DNA of 64,000 bases. It comes from VXNE01 sp965200505. GTDB taxonomy: Bacteria > Pseudomonadota > Gammaproteobacteria > Pseudomonadales > Azotimanducaceae. The position numbers and the translations under genes are program-made. This document shows positions 41,617 through 51,084 of the stretch, in pieces (position 1 is the first letter of the stretch; each line of letters opens with the position of its first letter). The notes under the pieces were generated by a model that had not been told where the DNA came from, ran no database searches, and saw only the letters and a list, made by a program, of their open reading frames with translations. The stretch lies in NCBI GenBank assembly GCA_965200505.1, contig OZ241343.1, positions 1,178,001 through 1,242,000 of the forward strand. The letters are read 5' to 3'.

Positions 41617-44364
41617 ATGAAACGCATGCTCATCAACGCGACGCAGCCCGAAGAGGTGCGCGTCGCGCTCGTGGATGGCCAGCGCCTCGACGATCTCGAC
41701 ATCGAATCGCGCCGCCATCAGCAGAAGAAGGGAAACGTCTATAAGGCGAAAGTCAGCAGCATCGAACCCAGCCTTGAGGCGGCGTTCGTCGAGTTCGGCT
41801 CGGAGCGCCACGGCTTCCTTCCGGTTCGGGAAATCGCCCGGGATCTGGTCGCCCAGTCCGGCCGGGGCGCCAAATCCGCCAAGGGCGGGCGTACCGGCAT
41901 TGCCGAACTGATCGCGCCGGGCCAGGAGTTCCTCGTTCAAGTGGACAAGGAGGAACGCGGCACCAAGGGCGCGGCCCTCACCACCTTCCTGAGCCTCGCT
42001 GGGCGCTACATGGTGCTCATGCCCAACAATCCCCGCGCCGGCGGCATCTCGCGCCGCATCGAAGGGGCAGACCGCGACTCGCTGCGGGAAGCCCTGAGCG
42101 CACTGGACATTCCTGACGGCATGGGCGTGATCGTGCGCACCGCCGGCATCGGTCGGAGCAGCGAAGCGCTGCAGTGGGACTTGGACTACCTCCTCAAGCT
42201 CTGGGACGCGATTCAAACCGCCGGCAGCGAGAGTCGGGCGCCGGCGCTCATCTACCAAGAGAACGACGTGGTGGTCCGCGCCATCCGGGATTACTTGCGC
42301 GACGACATCGGCGAGGTGCTGATCGACGGCGAGCAGGCGTTGGCGGAAGCGCGGGATTTCGTCGAGCGCGTCATGCCCCACTACAAGGAGCGCATCAAGC
42401 GCTACCAGAGCGACACCCCGCTGTTCACCCGCTACCAGATCGAGAGCCAGATCGAGACGGCCTTCCAGCACGAAGTCAAGCTGCCGGCCGGCGGCAGCGT
42501 CGTCATCGATCCCACGGAAGCCTTGGTGTCCATAGACATCAACTCAGCACGGGCGACCAAGGGCGCGGACATCGAGGAGACGGCGCTCAACACCAATTTG
42601 GAGGCGGCCGAGGAGATTGCCCGCCAACTGCGGTTGCGGGACATGGGCGGCCTCATCGTCATCGACTTCATCGACATGTCCATCGGCCGCAATCAGCGCG
42701 CCGTGGAGACGAAGATGCGCGAGGCATTGGAGGCAGACCGCGCCCGGGTGCAGGTGAGCCGCATCTCCCGCTTCGGCTTGATGGAGATGTCGCGCCAGCG
42801 CTTGCGCCCCTCCTTGGAGGAGATGACCACCGAGATCTGCCCCCGCTGCGCCGGCCAAGGCCGCATCCACGACATTCGCTCGCTGGCGCTGGCGATCCTG
42901 CGGGTGATGGAAGAGGAGGCGCTGAAGGAGCGCAGCAGCAGTGTGCGCGCCTTGGTGCCCTTGAGCGTGGCGGCCTACCTCTTGAACGAAAAGCGCAGCC
43001 AAGTGGCCACCATTGAGGCGCGCACCAAAACGCATCTGGTGATCGTGCCCAACGCCAACTTGGAGACGCCGCACTACGAAGTGCAGCGCATCCGGGAAGA
43101 CGAAGCGGAGGCCGAGAGCGAAGTGCTGAGCTACGAGTTGGCCGACGCCGGCGCGGAAGCGGAACTGCCGAAGAGCCGCGACAACGGCCGCCGTCCGGCG
43201 CGCCAACCGGCGCGTCAGGAGGATGCGGTGGTGAAGGCCGTCACCCCACCTCACCCGCCGGCGCCACCGCCGCCCGAGCCGTCGCGCCCCTCCCTGTTGC
43301 GGCGCGTTTCCAACGCGCTCTTTGGTGGTGGCGAGGAGACCCCGCCGCCAGCGTCCAAGCCCAGCCCACGCCCGGCGCGACAGCGGCGGCGCGGCCATCG
43401 GGAAGATGCGTCGGGCGCCGGCGGCCGCGAGCGGCGCCGGGACACCGACGGGGCCGGCCGTCGGGAGCGCGACGGTCGCGATCGCTCACGCAGCCGCCAA
43501 CGGCGGGGCAAGGAGCAGGCGCGGGAACCGGGCAATGCGGCTGAAGCCCGGCCGGAACGCGGTGCCCGCGCCGGGGGCCGTCGGGAACGGGGCGATGGCG
43601 CGGAGGGCCGCCCAGAGCGCGGTGATCGTGCCGAAGGAGGCCGGCGGCGCAACGATCGTGGCCGGCAGAGCCGCCCGCGAACCGAGCGCGTCCGGGCGGA
43701 ACGCACGGAAGGCGATGAGGCGCGGGAGAGCGCACCACGGGGCCGTGCGGCGGCGGCACCCACCGCCGGCGAAGCGCCCAAGCGCCGCCCGCGCCGGGAT
43801 CGCAACGCCATCCGCCAGCCGGGCACCGAGGACCAACCCACCGCGCCGGCAGCGGCCCCACTTGAGGAAGATTCCATTGCCGCCGCGATGCTCGCGGCGC
43901 AAGCGGAGGAGACCGCCCAAGTGCCTGCGGCGGAAGTCGCCGAAGTGGACGCGGCCCGGCCCGCCAATGATCCACGCAACCACGGCGATGTTGAGCAACC
44001 CGATGTGAAGCCGGCACCGACAGCCTCGTCGCCGGCACAAGTTGGGGACGCTGACGCCGCTGTTGATGTGCAGGTCACGCCTCAAGCGACCGTGGACCAA
44101 ACGCCGCAAGTCGCCGACCAACCCGCCGAAGTGGGGCGCGCCGCGAATGATCCGCGCAACCGCGCCAAAGCCGCCGAAAGCGAGGCGTCGCGCCCGGTCA
44201 CCACCCAGCTCGAAGCCCCGGCGGCCAAGGCCGAGGCACCCGCCGGAGACGCGGTGCCGGCGGCCACGGACCCGGCGCCGGCAGAGGCCGAAAGCGACGC
44301 TCCACGCGCCTCCAACGATCCGCGCGAGGCGCGTCGCTTGGCAGCCGTCGAGAGCGCCGATTGA
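41617..44364 (+). CDS. rne: Ribonuclease E
   Basis: 915 residues. N-terminal S1 domain (KGNVYKAKVSSIEPSLEAAF, VEFGSERHGFLP), then the catalytic RNase E/G domain with VSIDINSARATKG (catalytic Asp in VSID) and IVIDFIDM (second Asp). The Zn-link is EICPRCAGQGRIHD. From about residue 520 the tail is disordered: Pro-rich, then a long Arg/Gly/Asp/Glu-rich RNA-binding stretch, then three NDPR motifs (ANDPRNHG, ANDPRNRA, SNDPREAR), the last near the C-terminus. It starts at ATG 41617 (MKRMLINATQ), as in E. coli. It initiates mRNA decay at the inner membrane and scaffolds the degradosome. Confidence 0.95.
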   Translation: MKRMLINATQPEEVRVALVDGQRLDDLDIESRRHQQKKGNVYKAKVSSIEPSLEAAFVEFGSERHGFLPVREIARDLVAQSGRGAKSAKGGRTGIAELIAPGQEFLVQVDKEERGTKGAALTTFLSLAGRYMVLMPNNPRAGGISRRIEGADRDSLREALSALDIPDGMGVIVRTAGIGRSSEALQWDLDYLLKLWDAIQTAGSESRAPALIYQENDVVVRAIRDYLRDDIGEVLIDGEQALAEARDFVERVMPHYKERIKRYQSDTPLFTRYQIESQIETAFQHEVKLPAGGSVVIDPTEALVSIDINSARATKGADIEETALNTNLEAAEEIARQLRLRDMGGLIVIDFIDMSIGRNQRAVETKMREALEADRARVQVSRISRFGLMEMSRQRLRPSLEEMTTEICPRCAGQGRIHDIRSLALAILRVMEEEALKERSSSVRALVPLSVAAYLLNEKRSQVATIEARTKTHLVIVPNANLETPHYEVQRIREDEAEAESEVLSYELADAGAEAELPKSRDNGRRPARQPARQEDAVVKAVTPPHPPAPPPPEPSRPSLLRRVSNALFGGGEETPPPASKPSPRPARQRRRGHREDASGAGGRERRRDTDGAGRRERDGRDRSRSRQRRGKEQAREPGNAAEARPERGARAGGRRERGDGAEGRPERGDRAEGGRRRNDRGRQSRPRTERVRAERTEGDEARESAPRGRAAAAPTAGEAPKRRPRRDRNAIRQPGTEDQPTAPAAAPLEEDSIAAAMLAAQAEETAQVPAAEVAEVDAARPANDPRNHGDVEQPDVKPAPTASSPAQVGDADAAVDVQVTPQATVDQTPQVADQPAEVGRAANDPRNRAKAAESEASRPVTTQLEAPAAKAEAPAGDAVPAATDPAPAEAESDAPRASNDPREARRLAAVESAD

Positions 44365-44441
44365 CGGCTGGGGCGCGTGGCCAGATGCGCCACGCGCCCC
44401 GTCGAACATTGGCGGCTTACCTGGGAGGGCGCCATGCCGGT

Positions 44442-45431
44442 TCAGTCTTGGCCGAGCACCGTCGGTTCCATGGCCAATGGCACGTCGAAGCGCCGTGCCA
44501 CCGAGTCCGCAATGCGCCGCGCCAGATCCAGCACCTGCCGGCCGCTCGCGCCGCCGTAGTTGACCAACACCAAGGCGTGGCGCGGCCATACGCCGACGGC
44601 GCCGTCGCGGTAGCCCTTCCAGCCACATGCTTCGATGAGACGCGCCGCCGGCACTCGGAAACCGCGCTCGCTTGGGGCGGCGCGCACGTCGATGCGCCCG
44701 CGCAGCCGGTCGAGTGCCGCGGAGCTCAAAGTCGGGTTCTTGAAGAAGCTCCCAACGTTGCCGATGCGGCGCGGATCGGGCAGCTTGCGGCGCCGCACCC
44801 GGGCCACCGCTTCCGCCACCCAAGCCGGCGTCGGATCGCGCCCCATGCGGTCGAGCTCCAAGCAAAGGTCTGGGTAGCTGGCCTCGGGTTCGATGTTGCC
44901 CAAGCGCAGCGTGATGCCGGTGACGATGTAGCGCTCAGTGGCCTTGAACAGGCTGTCCCGATAGCGGAAGGCGCAGGCCGCCGGCGGCAACGACACCGTG
45001 GCCATCGCGCGGCGATCGATCGCCGTCACCTCGGTCAGGACAGACGCCAGCTCACGCCCGTAGGCACCGATGTTCTGAATGGGTGCCGCGCCCACCGCAC
45101 CGGGAATCAAGGACAAGTTCTCAAGGCCCGCGATGCCGCGGCCCAAGCACTGCCGCACCAGCGCCTGCCACGTCTCGCCGGCCGCCGCCCTGACGGTTGT
45201 GGCACCGTCTCGGGAGCGCTCGAAGGAGACGCCACGCAGCGCCAAGCGCAGCACTCGTCCTTGGATGCGCGCGAGGGGCACGACGTTGGTGCCGCCGCCG
45301 AGGACGGTGAGCGGAGCGCCATCGCGCTGGGCGCGGTCGAGGACGTCGAGCACGCTGGTTGCGTCCGTCGTTGCAATGAACTCGTCGGCGATGCTCTCGA
45401 CGCCGAGGCTCGTCGCGCCGCGCAGCGACAC
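44442..45431 (-). CDS. murB: UDP-N-acetylenolpyruvoylglucosamine reductase
   Basis: Reduces UDP-GlcNAc-enolpyruvate to UDP-MurNAc. About 329 residues, E. coli type I form. FAD-binding VLGGGTNVV, LENLSLIPGAVGAAPIQNIG, AYG, the active-site region CAFRYRDSLFK, and NVGSFFKNP with the catalytic Ser. The start could be GTG 45431 (MSLRGATSLGV, chosen because it matches the family N-terminus) or TTG 45452. It is convergent with rne and divergent from the SDR. ptpA, which usually lies between murB and kdsB in Pseudomonas, is absent. Confidence 0.9.
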   Translation of the reverse strand: MSLRGATSLGVESIADEFIATTDATSVLDVLDRAQRDGAPLTVLGGGTNVVPLARIQGRVLRLALRGVSFERSRDGATTVRAAAGETWQALVRQCLGRGIAGLENLSLIPGAVGAAPIQNIGAYGRELASVLTEVTAIDRRAMATVSLPPAACAFRYRDSLFKATERYIVTGITLRLGNIEPEASYPDLCLELDRMGRDPTPAWVAEAVARVRRRKLPDPRRIGNVGSFFKNPTLSSAALDRLRGRIDVRAAPSERGFRVPAARLIEACGWKGYRDGAVGVWPRHALVLVNYGGASGRQVLDLARRIADSVARRFDVPLAMEPTVLGQD

Positions 45432-45538
45432 GTTTCGCCGCGGCGGCGTCAAATGGGGCGAGACCGCGGCGGCGGCGCGGGGCAGCAGGCCATCTCGCTA
45501 TACTACGACGAGCGTCATTCTGGGAGCTTGGATCAGAC

Positions 45539-46309
45539 ATGGACCTGAAAGACAAAGTGGCGGTGATCACCGGCGGCGCCTCGGGCTTGGGCCGCGCCAC
45601 CGCGGAGCGATTCGCGGCGGCGGGCGCCAAGGTGGCCTTGCTCGATCTGAACGAAGACTTGGCGCGTGCCGCGGCCGGAGACATCGGCGCCGGCGCCGCG
45701 GCGTTCGCGGTCAACGTCGCGGACGCGGCGTCCGGCGAAGCGGCCATCGAGGCGGTGATGGCGTCGTTTGGCGCCATCCATGTCAACATCAATTGCGCCG
45801 GCATCGGCGCCGCGGCGCGTACGGTGGGCCGCGACGGGGCGTTGCCCTTGGAGCACTTCAACCGCGTCATTCAGGTCAACTTGGTCGGCACCTTCAACAC
45901 CCTGCGGTTGTGCGCCGCGCAGATGCAGAAAAACGAGCCGACGAGCGACGATGGCGAACGTGGCGTCATCATCAACACCGCGTCGGTGGCGGCCTTCGAC
46001 GGGCAAATCGGCCAAGCCGCCTACAGCGCATCAAAGGGTGGCGTGGTCGGGATGACGCTGCCGGTGGCGCGGGACCTCGCCCGCGGCGGCGTTCGCGTCT
46101 GCACCATCGCGCCCGGCATTTTCGAGACCCCGATGATGATGGGTGCGCCGCCGGCGGTGCGGGAACCGCTCCTTGAGATGACGCAGTTTCCGAAACGGCT
46201 GGGCGAAGCGGCCGAATATGCGTTGCTCGCCCACCAGATCGTGGAGAACCCCTATCTGAACGGCGAGACGATCCGCTTGGACGCCGGCATCCGCATGCAG
46301 CCGCGCTGA
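45539..46309 (+). CDS. SDR, 3-hydroxyacyl-CoA dehydrogenase type 2-like
   Basis: 256 residues. TGGASGLGRATAERFAAAGA cofactor motif with Asp in LLDLNED (NAD preference), NCAGIG, catalytic Ser in INTASVAAFDGQIGQAAYSA and Tyr/Lys of AYSASKGG, and CTIAPGIFETPMMMGAPPAV. The QxGQxAYSASKGGV and GIFxTPM features fit the HSD17B10-like branch acting on 3-hydroxyacyl-CoA. It is inserted between murB and kdsB on the opposite strand, away from any other fatty-acid oxidation gene except the crotonase at 63 kb. Confidence 0.85.
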   Translation: MDLKDKVAVITGGASGLGRATAERFAAAGAKVALLDLNEDLARAAAGDIGAGAAAFAVNVADAASGEAAIEAVMASFGAIHVNINCAGIGAAARTVGRDGALPLEHFNRVIQVNLVGTFNTLRLCAAQMQKNEPTSDDGERGVIINTASVAAFDGQIGQAAYSASKGGVVGMTLPVARDLARGGVRVCTIAPGIFETPMMMGAPPAVREPLLEMTQFPKRLGEAAEYALLAHQIVENPYLNGETIRLDAGIRMQPR

Positions 46310-46319
46310 CGGTTAGGCG

Positions 46320-47102
46320 TCAGCGGTCACCGGTGCGCTGGCGCAGCATTTCGCGCACACGCTCAAGGTCCGCCGGCGTGTCCACCCCACCGGGTGCCGG
46401 CGCCGCGGCGTCGCGCACCACGATGTCCACGTCGTGTTCCAGAAAACGCAACTGCTCTAAGGACTCGGTGGCTTCCAACTCGCCCGGCGGCCAACCCACG
46501 AACCGCCGCAGGGTGTCCACGCGGTAGGCGTAGATGCCGATGTGGCGCCGCCAGCGGCCCCATTGGGGATCGAGATGCCCGGCCATCGGCGCCCCGAAAC
46601 GCCCGCGAGCGTATGGGATGGGCGCCCGCGAGAAGTAGAGCGCCCGCCCGCTGGTGGAAGTGGCCACCTTCACCACGTTCTCGTCGAACACTTGGGCGCT
46701 CTCCGTGAGGGGCTCGGCCAACGTGGCGACGCCGGCCCCAGGCGCGGTGGCGAGGGCCGCGGCCACCTGATCGATCAGCGCCGGCGGCAGTAGCGGCTCG
46801 TCCCCCTGCACGTTCACCACGATGCGGTCGCCAGGCCAGCCGGCGTTGAGCGCCGCTTCCAGCACCCGGTCGGAACCGGATGCATGGTCGCCGCGGGTCA
46901 TGGCCACGCCCACGCGGCTTGAGGTCGGGGTCGCGTCGCGGACCCGCTCATCGTCCGTCGCCACGAGGATCTCCGCGCCCTTGGAACGCGCCGCCGCCCT
47001 CACTACATGGGCGATCATGGGGGTGCCGCCCAAGTCGGCGAGCGGCTTGCCGGGCAGGCGGGTGGAAGCGTAGCGCGCCGGGATGACGACGCAGAACGTC
47101 AT
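46320..47102 (-). CDS. kdsB: CMP-KDO synthetase
   Basis: 3-deoxy-manno-octulosonate cytidylyltransferase, activates KDO for lipopolysaccharide core. 260 residues. VIPARYASTRLPGKPLADLG nucleotide-binding start, ILVATDDERV, TRGDHASGSDRV and VVNVQGDEPLLPP are all diagnostic. The ATG at 47102 overlaps the lpxK-part stop as ATGA. The small ycaR gene usually between lpxK and kdsB is missing. Confidence 0.95.
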   Translation of the reverse strand: MTFCVVIPARYASTRLPGKPLADLGGTPMIAHVVRAAARSKGAEILVATDDERVRDATPTSSRVGVAMTRGDHASGSDRVLEAALNAGWPGDRIVVNVQGDEPLLPPALIDQVAAALATAPGAGVATLAEPLTESAQVFDENVVKVATSTSGRALYFSRAPIPYARGRFGAPMAGHLDPQWGRWRRHIGIYAYRVDTLRRFVGWPPGELEATESLEQLRFLEHDVDIVVRDAAAPAPGGVDTPADLERVREMLRQRTGDR

Positions 47103-49966
47103 ATGGCGACGCCGACTCGCTTGAGCGCCGCCGCCAGAGACGCCTCCAGTTCGGGCGAGGGCGCCATCTCGATTTCCAACGCCCAACAATCGGGTCTTGG
47201 CCGCAACTCGGCGATCTTGGCAGCGTCCTTTTCTGTGACGACGACCAAGGCGCCGGGCGGCACCGCCAAGTCCGCGGCGATGAAGGGGTGGTGGTCCGGA
47301 TATTCGCGGCCGATGGGCGCCAAGCCGAGCTCCGTCAAGGTGCGATGGAAGCGGTTCGGATTGCCGATGCCGCAGATGGCGTAGAGCGGCCCATCGACCC
47401 GGCCCACGAACTGTTCGGCCGCCACGCGCTCGCCGCTGACGAGGTGGCGGAAGGCCACCGGCTGCGCTGTCATCGTGTGTTCATCGGCGACGATGCCGGT
47501 GGCGGCGCCGTTGGTCACCACCAGATCCACCTCACGCAGGCGCGAGGCTGGTTCGCGCAGCGGCCCGGCCGGCAGGCAGCGCCCGTTGCCCAACCCGCGG
47601 GCGCCGTCGATCACCGCGATTTCGAGGTCGCGCTGCAGGGCGTAGTGTTGCAGGCCGTCATCGCTCAACAACACGTCGCAGGAAGCATTGGCCAAGAGGT
47701 GCCGTGCCGCCGCCACGCGGTCTGGCCCCACCACCACCGGACAGCCGGCGTGTTGGGCGATGAGGGGCGCCTCGTCACCGGCCAGAGAAGCCGGTGTGTG
47801 CGGCGTCACGGTGAGCGGATAGCGGCCCTTCGGCAAGCGTCGCCCGGCGCCGAGATAACCCCGGGAGACGACGCCCACCTTCGCCCCGCGCGCCGTCAGC
47901 CAATTGGCGAGCCAGATGGTGAGCGGCGTCTTGCCAACGCCACCGACGGTGACGTTGCCGATCACCACCACCGGCACGGGTGCCCGCCAGCGCTGCGCCC
48001 GCCCGCGCACGAACCGGTTGCGCCGGCGGCGCGCGACGAACGCGAACAGCCAAGCCAGCGGCGCCAAGAGCCGGGGCCAGAAACGGTTCGCGTACCACGC
48101 CCGCTCCAACGCGCCGGCGCGGTGCGCCGCCGGTTCGTCAAAGGGCGTGGGGAGCTTCGCCGGCGCTGCCGGCTGGGGCGGGGAACTGGCCTCGGCGCCG
48201 TTGGCGAACTGGGATTCGTACAGTTGGGCATAGGCGCCGCCGGCGCGGAGCAACTCGTCTTGGCGGCCCATCTCCACGATGCGCCCTTGGTCCAAAACGA
48301 GAATGGCATCGGCGCGTTCGATGGTGGACAGGCGGTGGGCGATGACGATGGTGGTGCGCCCGCGCATCACTTCGTCCAGCGCGGCTTGGATGCTGCGTTC
48401 GCTCTCGGTGTCGAGCGCGGATGTCGCTTCGTCCAGAATGAGGATCGGCGCGTCCTTCAACAGTGCGCGGGCGATGGCCACACGCTGCCGCTGGCCACCG
48501 GAGAGGCGGGCACCATCGTCGCCGACAATCGTGTCGATGCCTTCCGGCAGATCGCCCAGGAACTCATCCACATGGGCGCGGCGCACCGCCTCGTCGATGG
48601 CGGCGTCCGCGGCGCCGCCGAGCCGCCCGTAGGCGATGTTGCGCTTCAAGGTGTCGTTGAACAGCGTGACCTGCTGCGGCACCAAGGCAATCTGGTCGCG
48701 GAGGTTGGCCAACGCATAGCTCGCAAGCGGCTGCCCGTCGAGCAGGATTGCGCCGCGCCCATGGTCGTGGAAGCGGGCAATGAGGCTCGCCAAAGTCGTC
48801 TTGCCGGCACCAGAGCGCCCGACCACCGCCAGCACTTGGCCCGGCTCGACGGTGAAGGACACGTCTGCGAGGGCGTCCCGCGTCGCCCCTTCGTGACGAA
48901 ACGCCACGTCGCGGAACTCGATGCGCCCCTGCGCCCGCTCGACCACGCGCTCGCCGGCATCGACCTCCGGCGCTTGATCCAATTGCCAGAACACGTCCTC
49001 GGCGGCCGCCAGCCCGCGCTGCAGACGGGCGTTCACTTCCGACAATCGCTTGATGGGGTTCGCCAACAGCGCCGCATAGCCGAGATAGGCCACCAGATCG
49101 CCAGACGACATGCTGGCCGCCACCTCGGGCCTGAACAGCAAGGCGACCAACGCCGCCAACGCCGCCGCCACGAACAACTGGATGATGTGGGCGCTGCTCG
49201 CCTTGGCGGCCGCCATCTTCACGTTCTGGCGGCGGTTGCGGTCGCTCGCGGCGACGAAGCGGCCCCGCTCGTATTCCTCGCCGCCGAAGGCGCGCATCAC
49301 CCGGTGTCCGGACACCGCTTCCGAGGCCACATGGGTGACGGTGCCCATGGAATCCTGCATGCGCCGGCTGATGCGGCGGAAGCGCTGCGACGCGAAGCGC
49401 ACGATGGACGCCACCACCGGCGCCACGGCGAGAAAGATGAGCGTCAGCCGCCAATTGGCGTACACCATCATGCCGAGCAGCACCAGCACCTTGCCGCCGT
49501 CCGCGACCACGATCTTGATGGCGTCCGTCACGGTGTCGCGCAGTTGCGCGGTGGTGTAGGTGAGGCGCGACACCAAGGCGCCTTGAGCCGCGCGCTCGAA
49601 GAAGGCGCTCGGCAGCGTGAGGAGCTTCTCGAACAGTTCGCGGCGCAGCTCATGCACCACGCGGTGCGAGATGCGCGACATGAGGAACTCTCCCATCACG
49701 GCGCCCACCGCCCGGGTGGCGGCGGCGGCCAGCATCAGCGCCGGGAACAGCATCGCGCCGCCGACCGCGCGCCCTTCATAGGCATCCACGATGTCGCCCA
49801 GCAGCCGCGCGAACCACGCCTCGCCTGCCGCGGCGGCCAAGAAGCCCAGCACGGCGAGGAAGAACCAGCCGAGATGCGGCGTCAGATAGCGCAACAGGCG
49901 CCGATAGCGGGCGAGGTCGCCTTGGGGGTTGGCGGCCGGTGCCGTGGCGTCGCTTGGGGTGCTCAT
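47099..49966 (-). CDS. msbA-lpxK: Fused lipid A flippase MsbA and tetraacyldisaccharide 4'-kinase LpxK
   Basis: One 955-codon frame carries two normally separate enzymes. Residues 1-590 are a complete MsbA-type ABC half-transporter: membrane domain to about 320, Walker A GRSGAGKT (383-390), LSGGQ (488-492), Walker B ILILDE (508-513), H-loop His 544. A Pro/Ala-rich linker (591-617) leads to LpxK: residues 620-955, with ANRFWPRLLAPLAWLFAFVA, Walker A GNVTVGGVGKTP (670-681), VGVVSRGYLG, SDDGLQHYALQRDLEIAVID. There is no stop between the domains. A TTG at 48109 could start LpxK separately. LpxK phosphorylates the lipid A precursor; MsbA flips core-lipid A across the inner membrane. The ATG overlaps the exbD stop. 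Confidence 0.88.
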   Translation of the reverse strand: MSTPSDATAPAANPQGDLARYRRLLRYLTPHLGWFFLAVLGFLAAAAGEAWFARLLGDIVDAYEGRAVGGAMLFPALMLAAAATRAVGAVMGEFLMSRISHRVVHELRRELFEKLLTLPSAFFERAAQGALVSRLTYTTAQLRDTVTDAIKIVVADGGKVLVLLGMMVYANWRLTLIFLAVAPVVASIVRFASQRFRRISRRMQDSMGTVTHVASEAVSGHRVMRAFGGEEYERGRFVAASDRNRRQNVKMAAAKASSAHIIQLFVAAALAALVALLFRPEVAASMSSGDLVAYLGYAALLANPIKRLSEVNARLQRGLAAAEDVFWQLDQAPEVDAGERVVERAQGRIEFRDVAFRHEGATRDALADVSFTVEPGQVLAVVGRSGAGKTTLASLIARFHDHGRGAILLDGQPLASYALANLRDQIALVPQQVTLFNDTLKRNIAYGRLGGAADAAIDEAVRRAHVDEFLGDLPEGIDTIVGDDGARLSGGQRQRVAIARALLKDAPILILDEATSALDTESERSIQAALDEVMRGRTTIVIAHRLSTIERADAILVLDQGRIVEMGRQDELLRAGGAYAQLYESQFANGAEASSPPQPAAPAKLPTPFDEPAAHRAGALERAWYANRFWPRLLAPLAWLFAFVARRRRNRFVRGRAQRWRAPVPVVVIGNVTVGGVGKTPLTIWLANWLTARGAKVGVVSRGYLGAGRRLPKGRYPLTVTPHTPASLAGDEAPLIAQHAGCPVVVGPDRVAAARHLLANASCDVLLSDDGLQHYALQRDLEIAVIDGARGLGNGRCLPAGPLREPASRLREVDLVVTNGAATGIVADEHTMTAQPVAFRHLVSGERVAAEQFVGRVDGPLYAICGIGNPNRFHRTLTELGLAPIGREYPDHHPFIAADLAVPPGALVVVTEKDAAKIAELRPRPDCWALEIEMAPSPELEASLAAALKRVGVAI

Positions 49967-50370
49967 GGTTCGGGCGGCACCGTGGCGATGCCGACTTGGC
50001 GGATGCCGGCTTGGGCGGCGGCGTCCAACGCGGCCACCACGGTGCGATGGGCGGCCTCGGCGTCCGCGGCGACCACTAGCCGGGGCTGTTCGCCGCCGAC
50101 CGCCCGCAGCGCGGCGACGAGGGTTTCGCGCGCGCCATCCGGCAGCGGCTCATCATTCAAGGCATATGCGCCGCCGGCGTCGATGGTGAGCCGCGGTGCC
50201 GGCGCTTCGGCGGCAGCGTTGCCGAGGGCCGACGGCAAGTTGATGTCGAGGCGCGACTGCCGCGCGAACACGGTGGAGGTCATAAAGAAGATGAGCAGCA
50301 GGAACACCACATCGATGAGCGGCGTCAACTCGATGGCCGCGCCTGGCTGCCGGCGGCGAGGGAACTTCAC
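49963..50370 (-). CDS. exbD: ExbD/TolR-family biopolymer transport protein
   Basis: 135 residues. Begins KFPRRRQPGAAIELTPLIDV; the membrane segment VVFLLLIFFMTSTVF follows the conserved Asp of PLID. A periplasmic domain is next (LTIDAGGAYALNDEPLPDGA). The GTG start at 50370 overlaps the exbB stop as GTGA, and its stop overlaps msbA-lpxK. An exbB-exbD pair ahead of lpxK is usual in pseudomonads; its client is not clear. Confidence 0.88.
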   Translation of the reverse strand: MKFPRRRQPGAAIELTPLIDVVFLLLIFFMTSTVFARQSRLDINLPSALGNAAAEAPAPRLTIDAGGAYALNDEPLPDGARETLVAALRAVGGEQPRLVVAADAEAAHRTVVAALDAAAQAGIRQVGIATVPPEP

Positions 50371-50993
50371 CCCACCGGCTCCGGCGCCGCGCAAACGAGC
50401 TCCACGAGGCGGCTGGCCTGATGCTCCATGGTCACCGCCAATTCGTCCACCCGACGCAGGAAGTAGCGATGCAGGATGAGCGCCGGAATCGCCGCCGCAA
50501 GCCCGGCGGCGGTGGTGATGAGCGCCTTGGATATCCCCCCCGCCAACACCGCGGCATTGCCGGTGCCTTCCCCGACCAGCAGCGCGAACACCTCGATCAT
50601 GCCGATGACGGTGCCCAGCAGCCCCAACAGCGGGCTGACCGAGGCGATGGTGCCGAGCGCCGTGAGATGGCGCTCCATCTCGTGCAGGACCGGGCCGGAA
50701 GCCTCGGCCATGGCTTCCTTCATGCGCTCGCGGCGGCGCTCGCCGCCGCGCTCCGCGATGCCCGCCGCGAGGATCCGCGCCAATGGCCGCCCGCCGCCGA
50801 AGTTCGCAAGGCTCTCGGGGGCCGCCGCATCGCGCCGTTGCGCCCGCCTCCACGCCTCAGCGACCAACCCATCGGGCGCCACCCGGGTGGTGCGCAGCGC
50901 CCAAGCGCGCTCGAGGCATATGGCGACGGCCACGATGCTGCAAAGCAGGATCGGTGCCATGAGCCAACCGCCGGATTGCACGAGTTCCAGCAC
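50367..50993 (-). CDS. exbB: ExbB/TolQ-family proton channel
   Basis: 208 residues. Three membrane helices: GGWLMAPILLCSIVAVAICL, VSPLLGLLGTVIGMIEVFAL, ALITTAAGLAAAIPALILHR. These carry the MotA/TolQ/ExbB signature. It forms a proton-driven complex with the ExbD just downstream. The start is GTG at 50993. It is followed by four genes or domains coupled by overlaps down to kdsB. Confidence 0.9.
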   Translation of the reverse strand: MLELVQSGGWLMAPILLCSIVAVAICLERAWALRTTRVAPDGLVAEAWRRAQRRDAAAPESLANFGGGRPLARILAAGIAERGGERRRERMKEAMAEASGPVLHEMERHLTALGTIASVSPLLGLLGTVIGMIEVFALLVGEGTGNAAVLAGGISKALITTAAGLAAAIPALILHRYFLRRVDELAVTMEHQASRLVELVCAAPEPVG

Positions 50994-51084
50994 TTGCGCC
51001 TCCGCTGCCGGGCCCGCGCGGAGTGTGCGCGGCCGTCGGCGGGCGGATTATAGGGGAGTCTCGCCGCTTCCCGTCCCCGCAGGG

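Noticed and set aside
47288..50479. Very long open frame on the plus strand opposite msbA-lpxK (over 1000 codons)
   Set aside because: It lies wholly antisense to conserved genes with clear motifs. High GC with G/C at third positions keeps antisense frames open. No family features.
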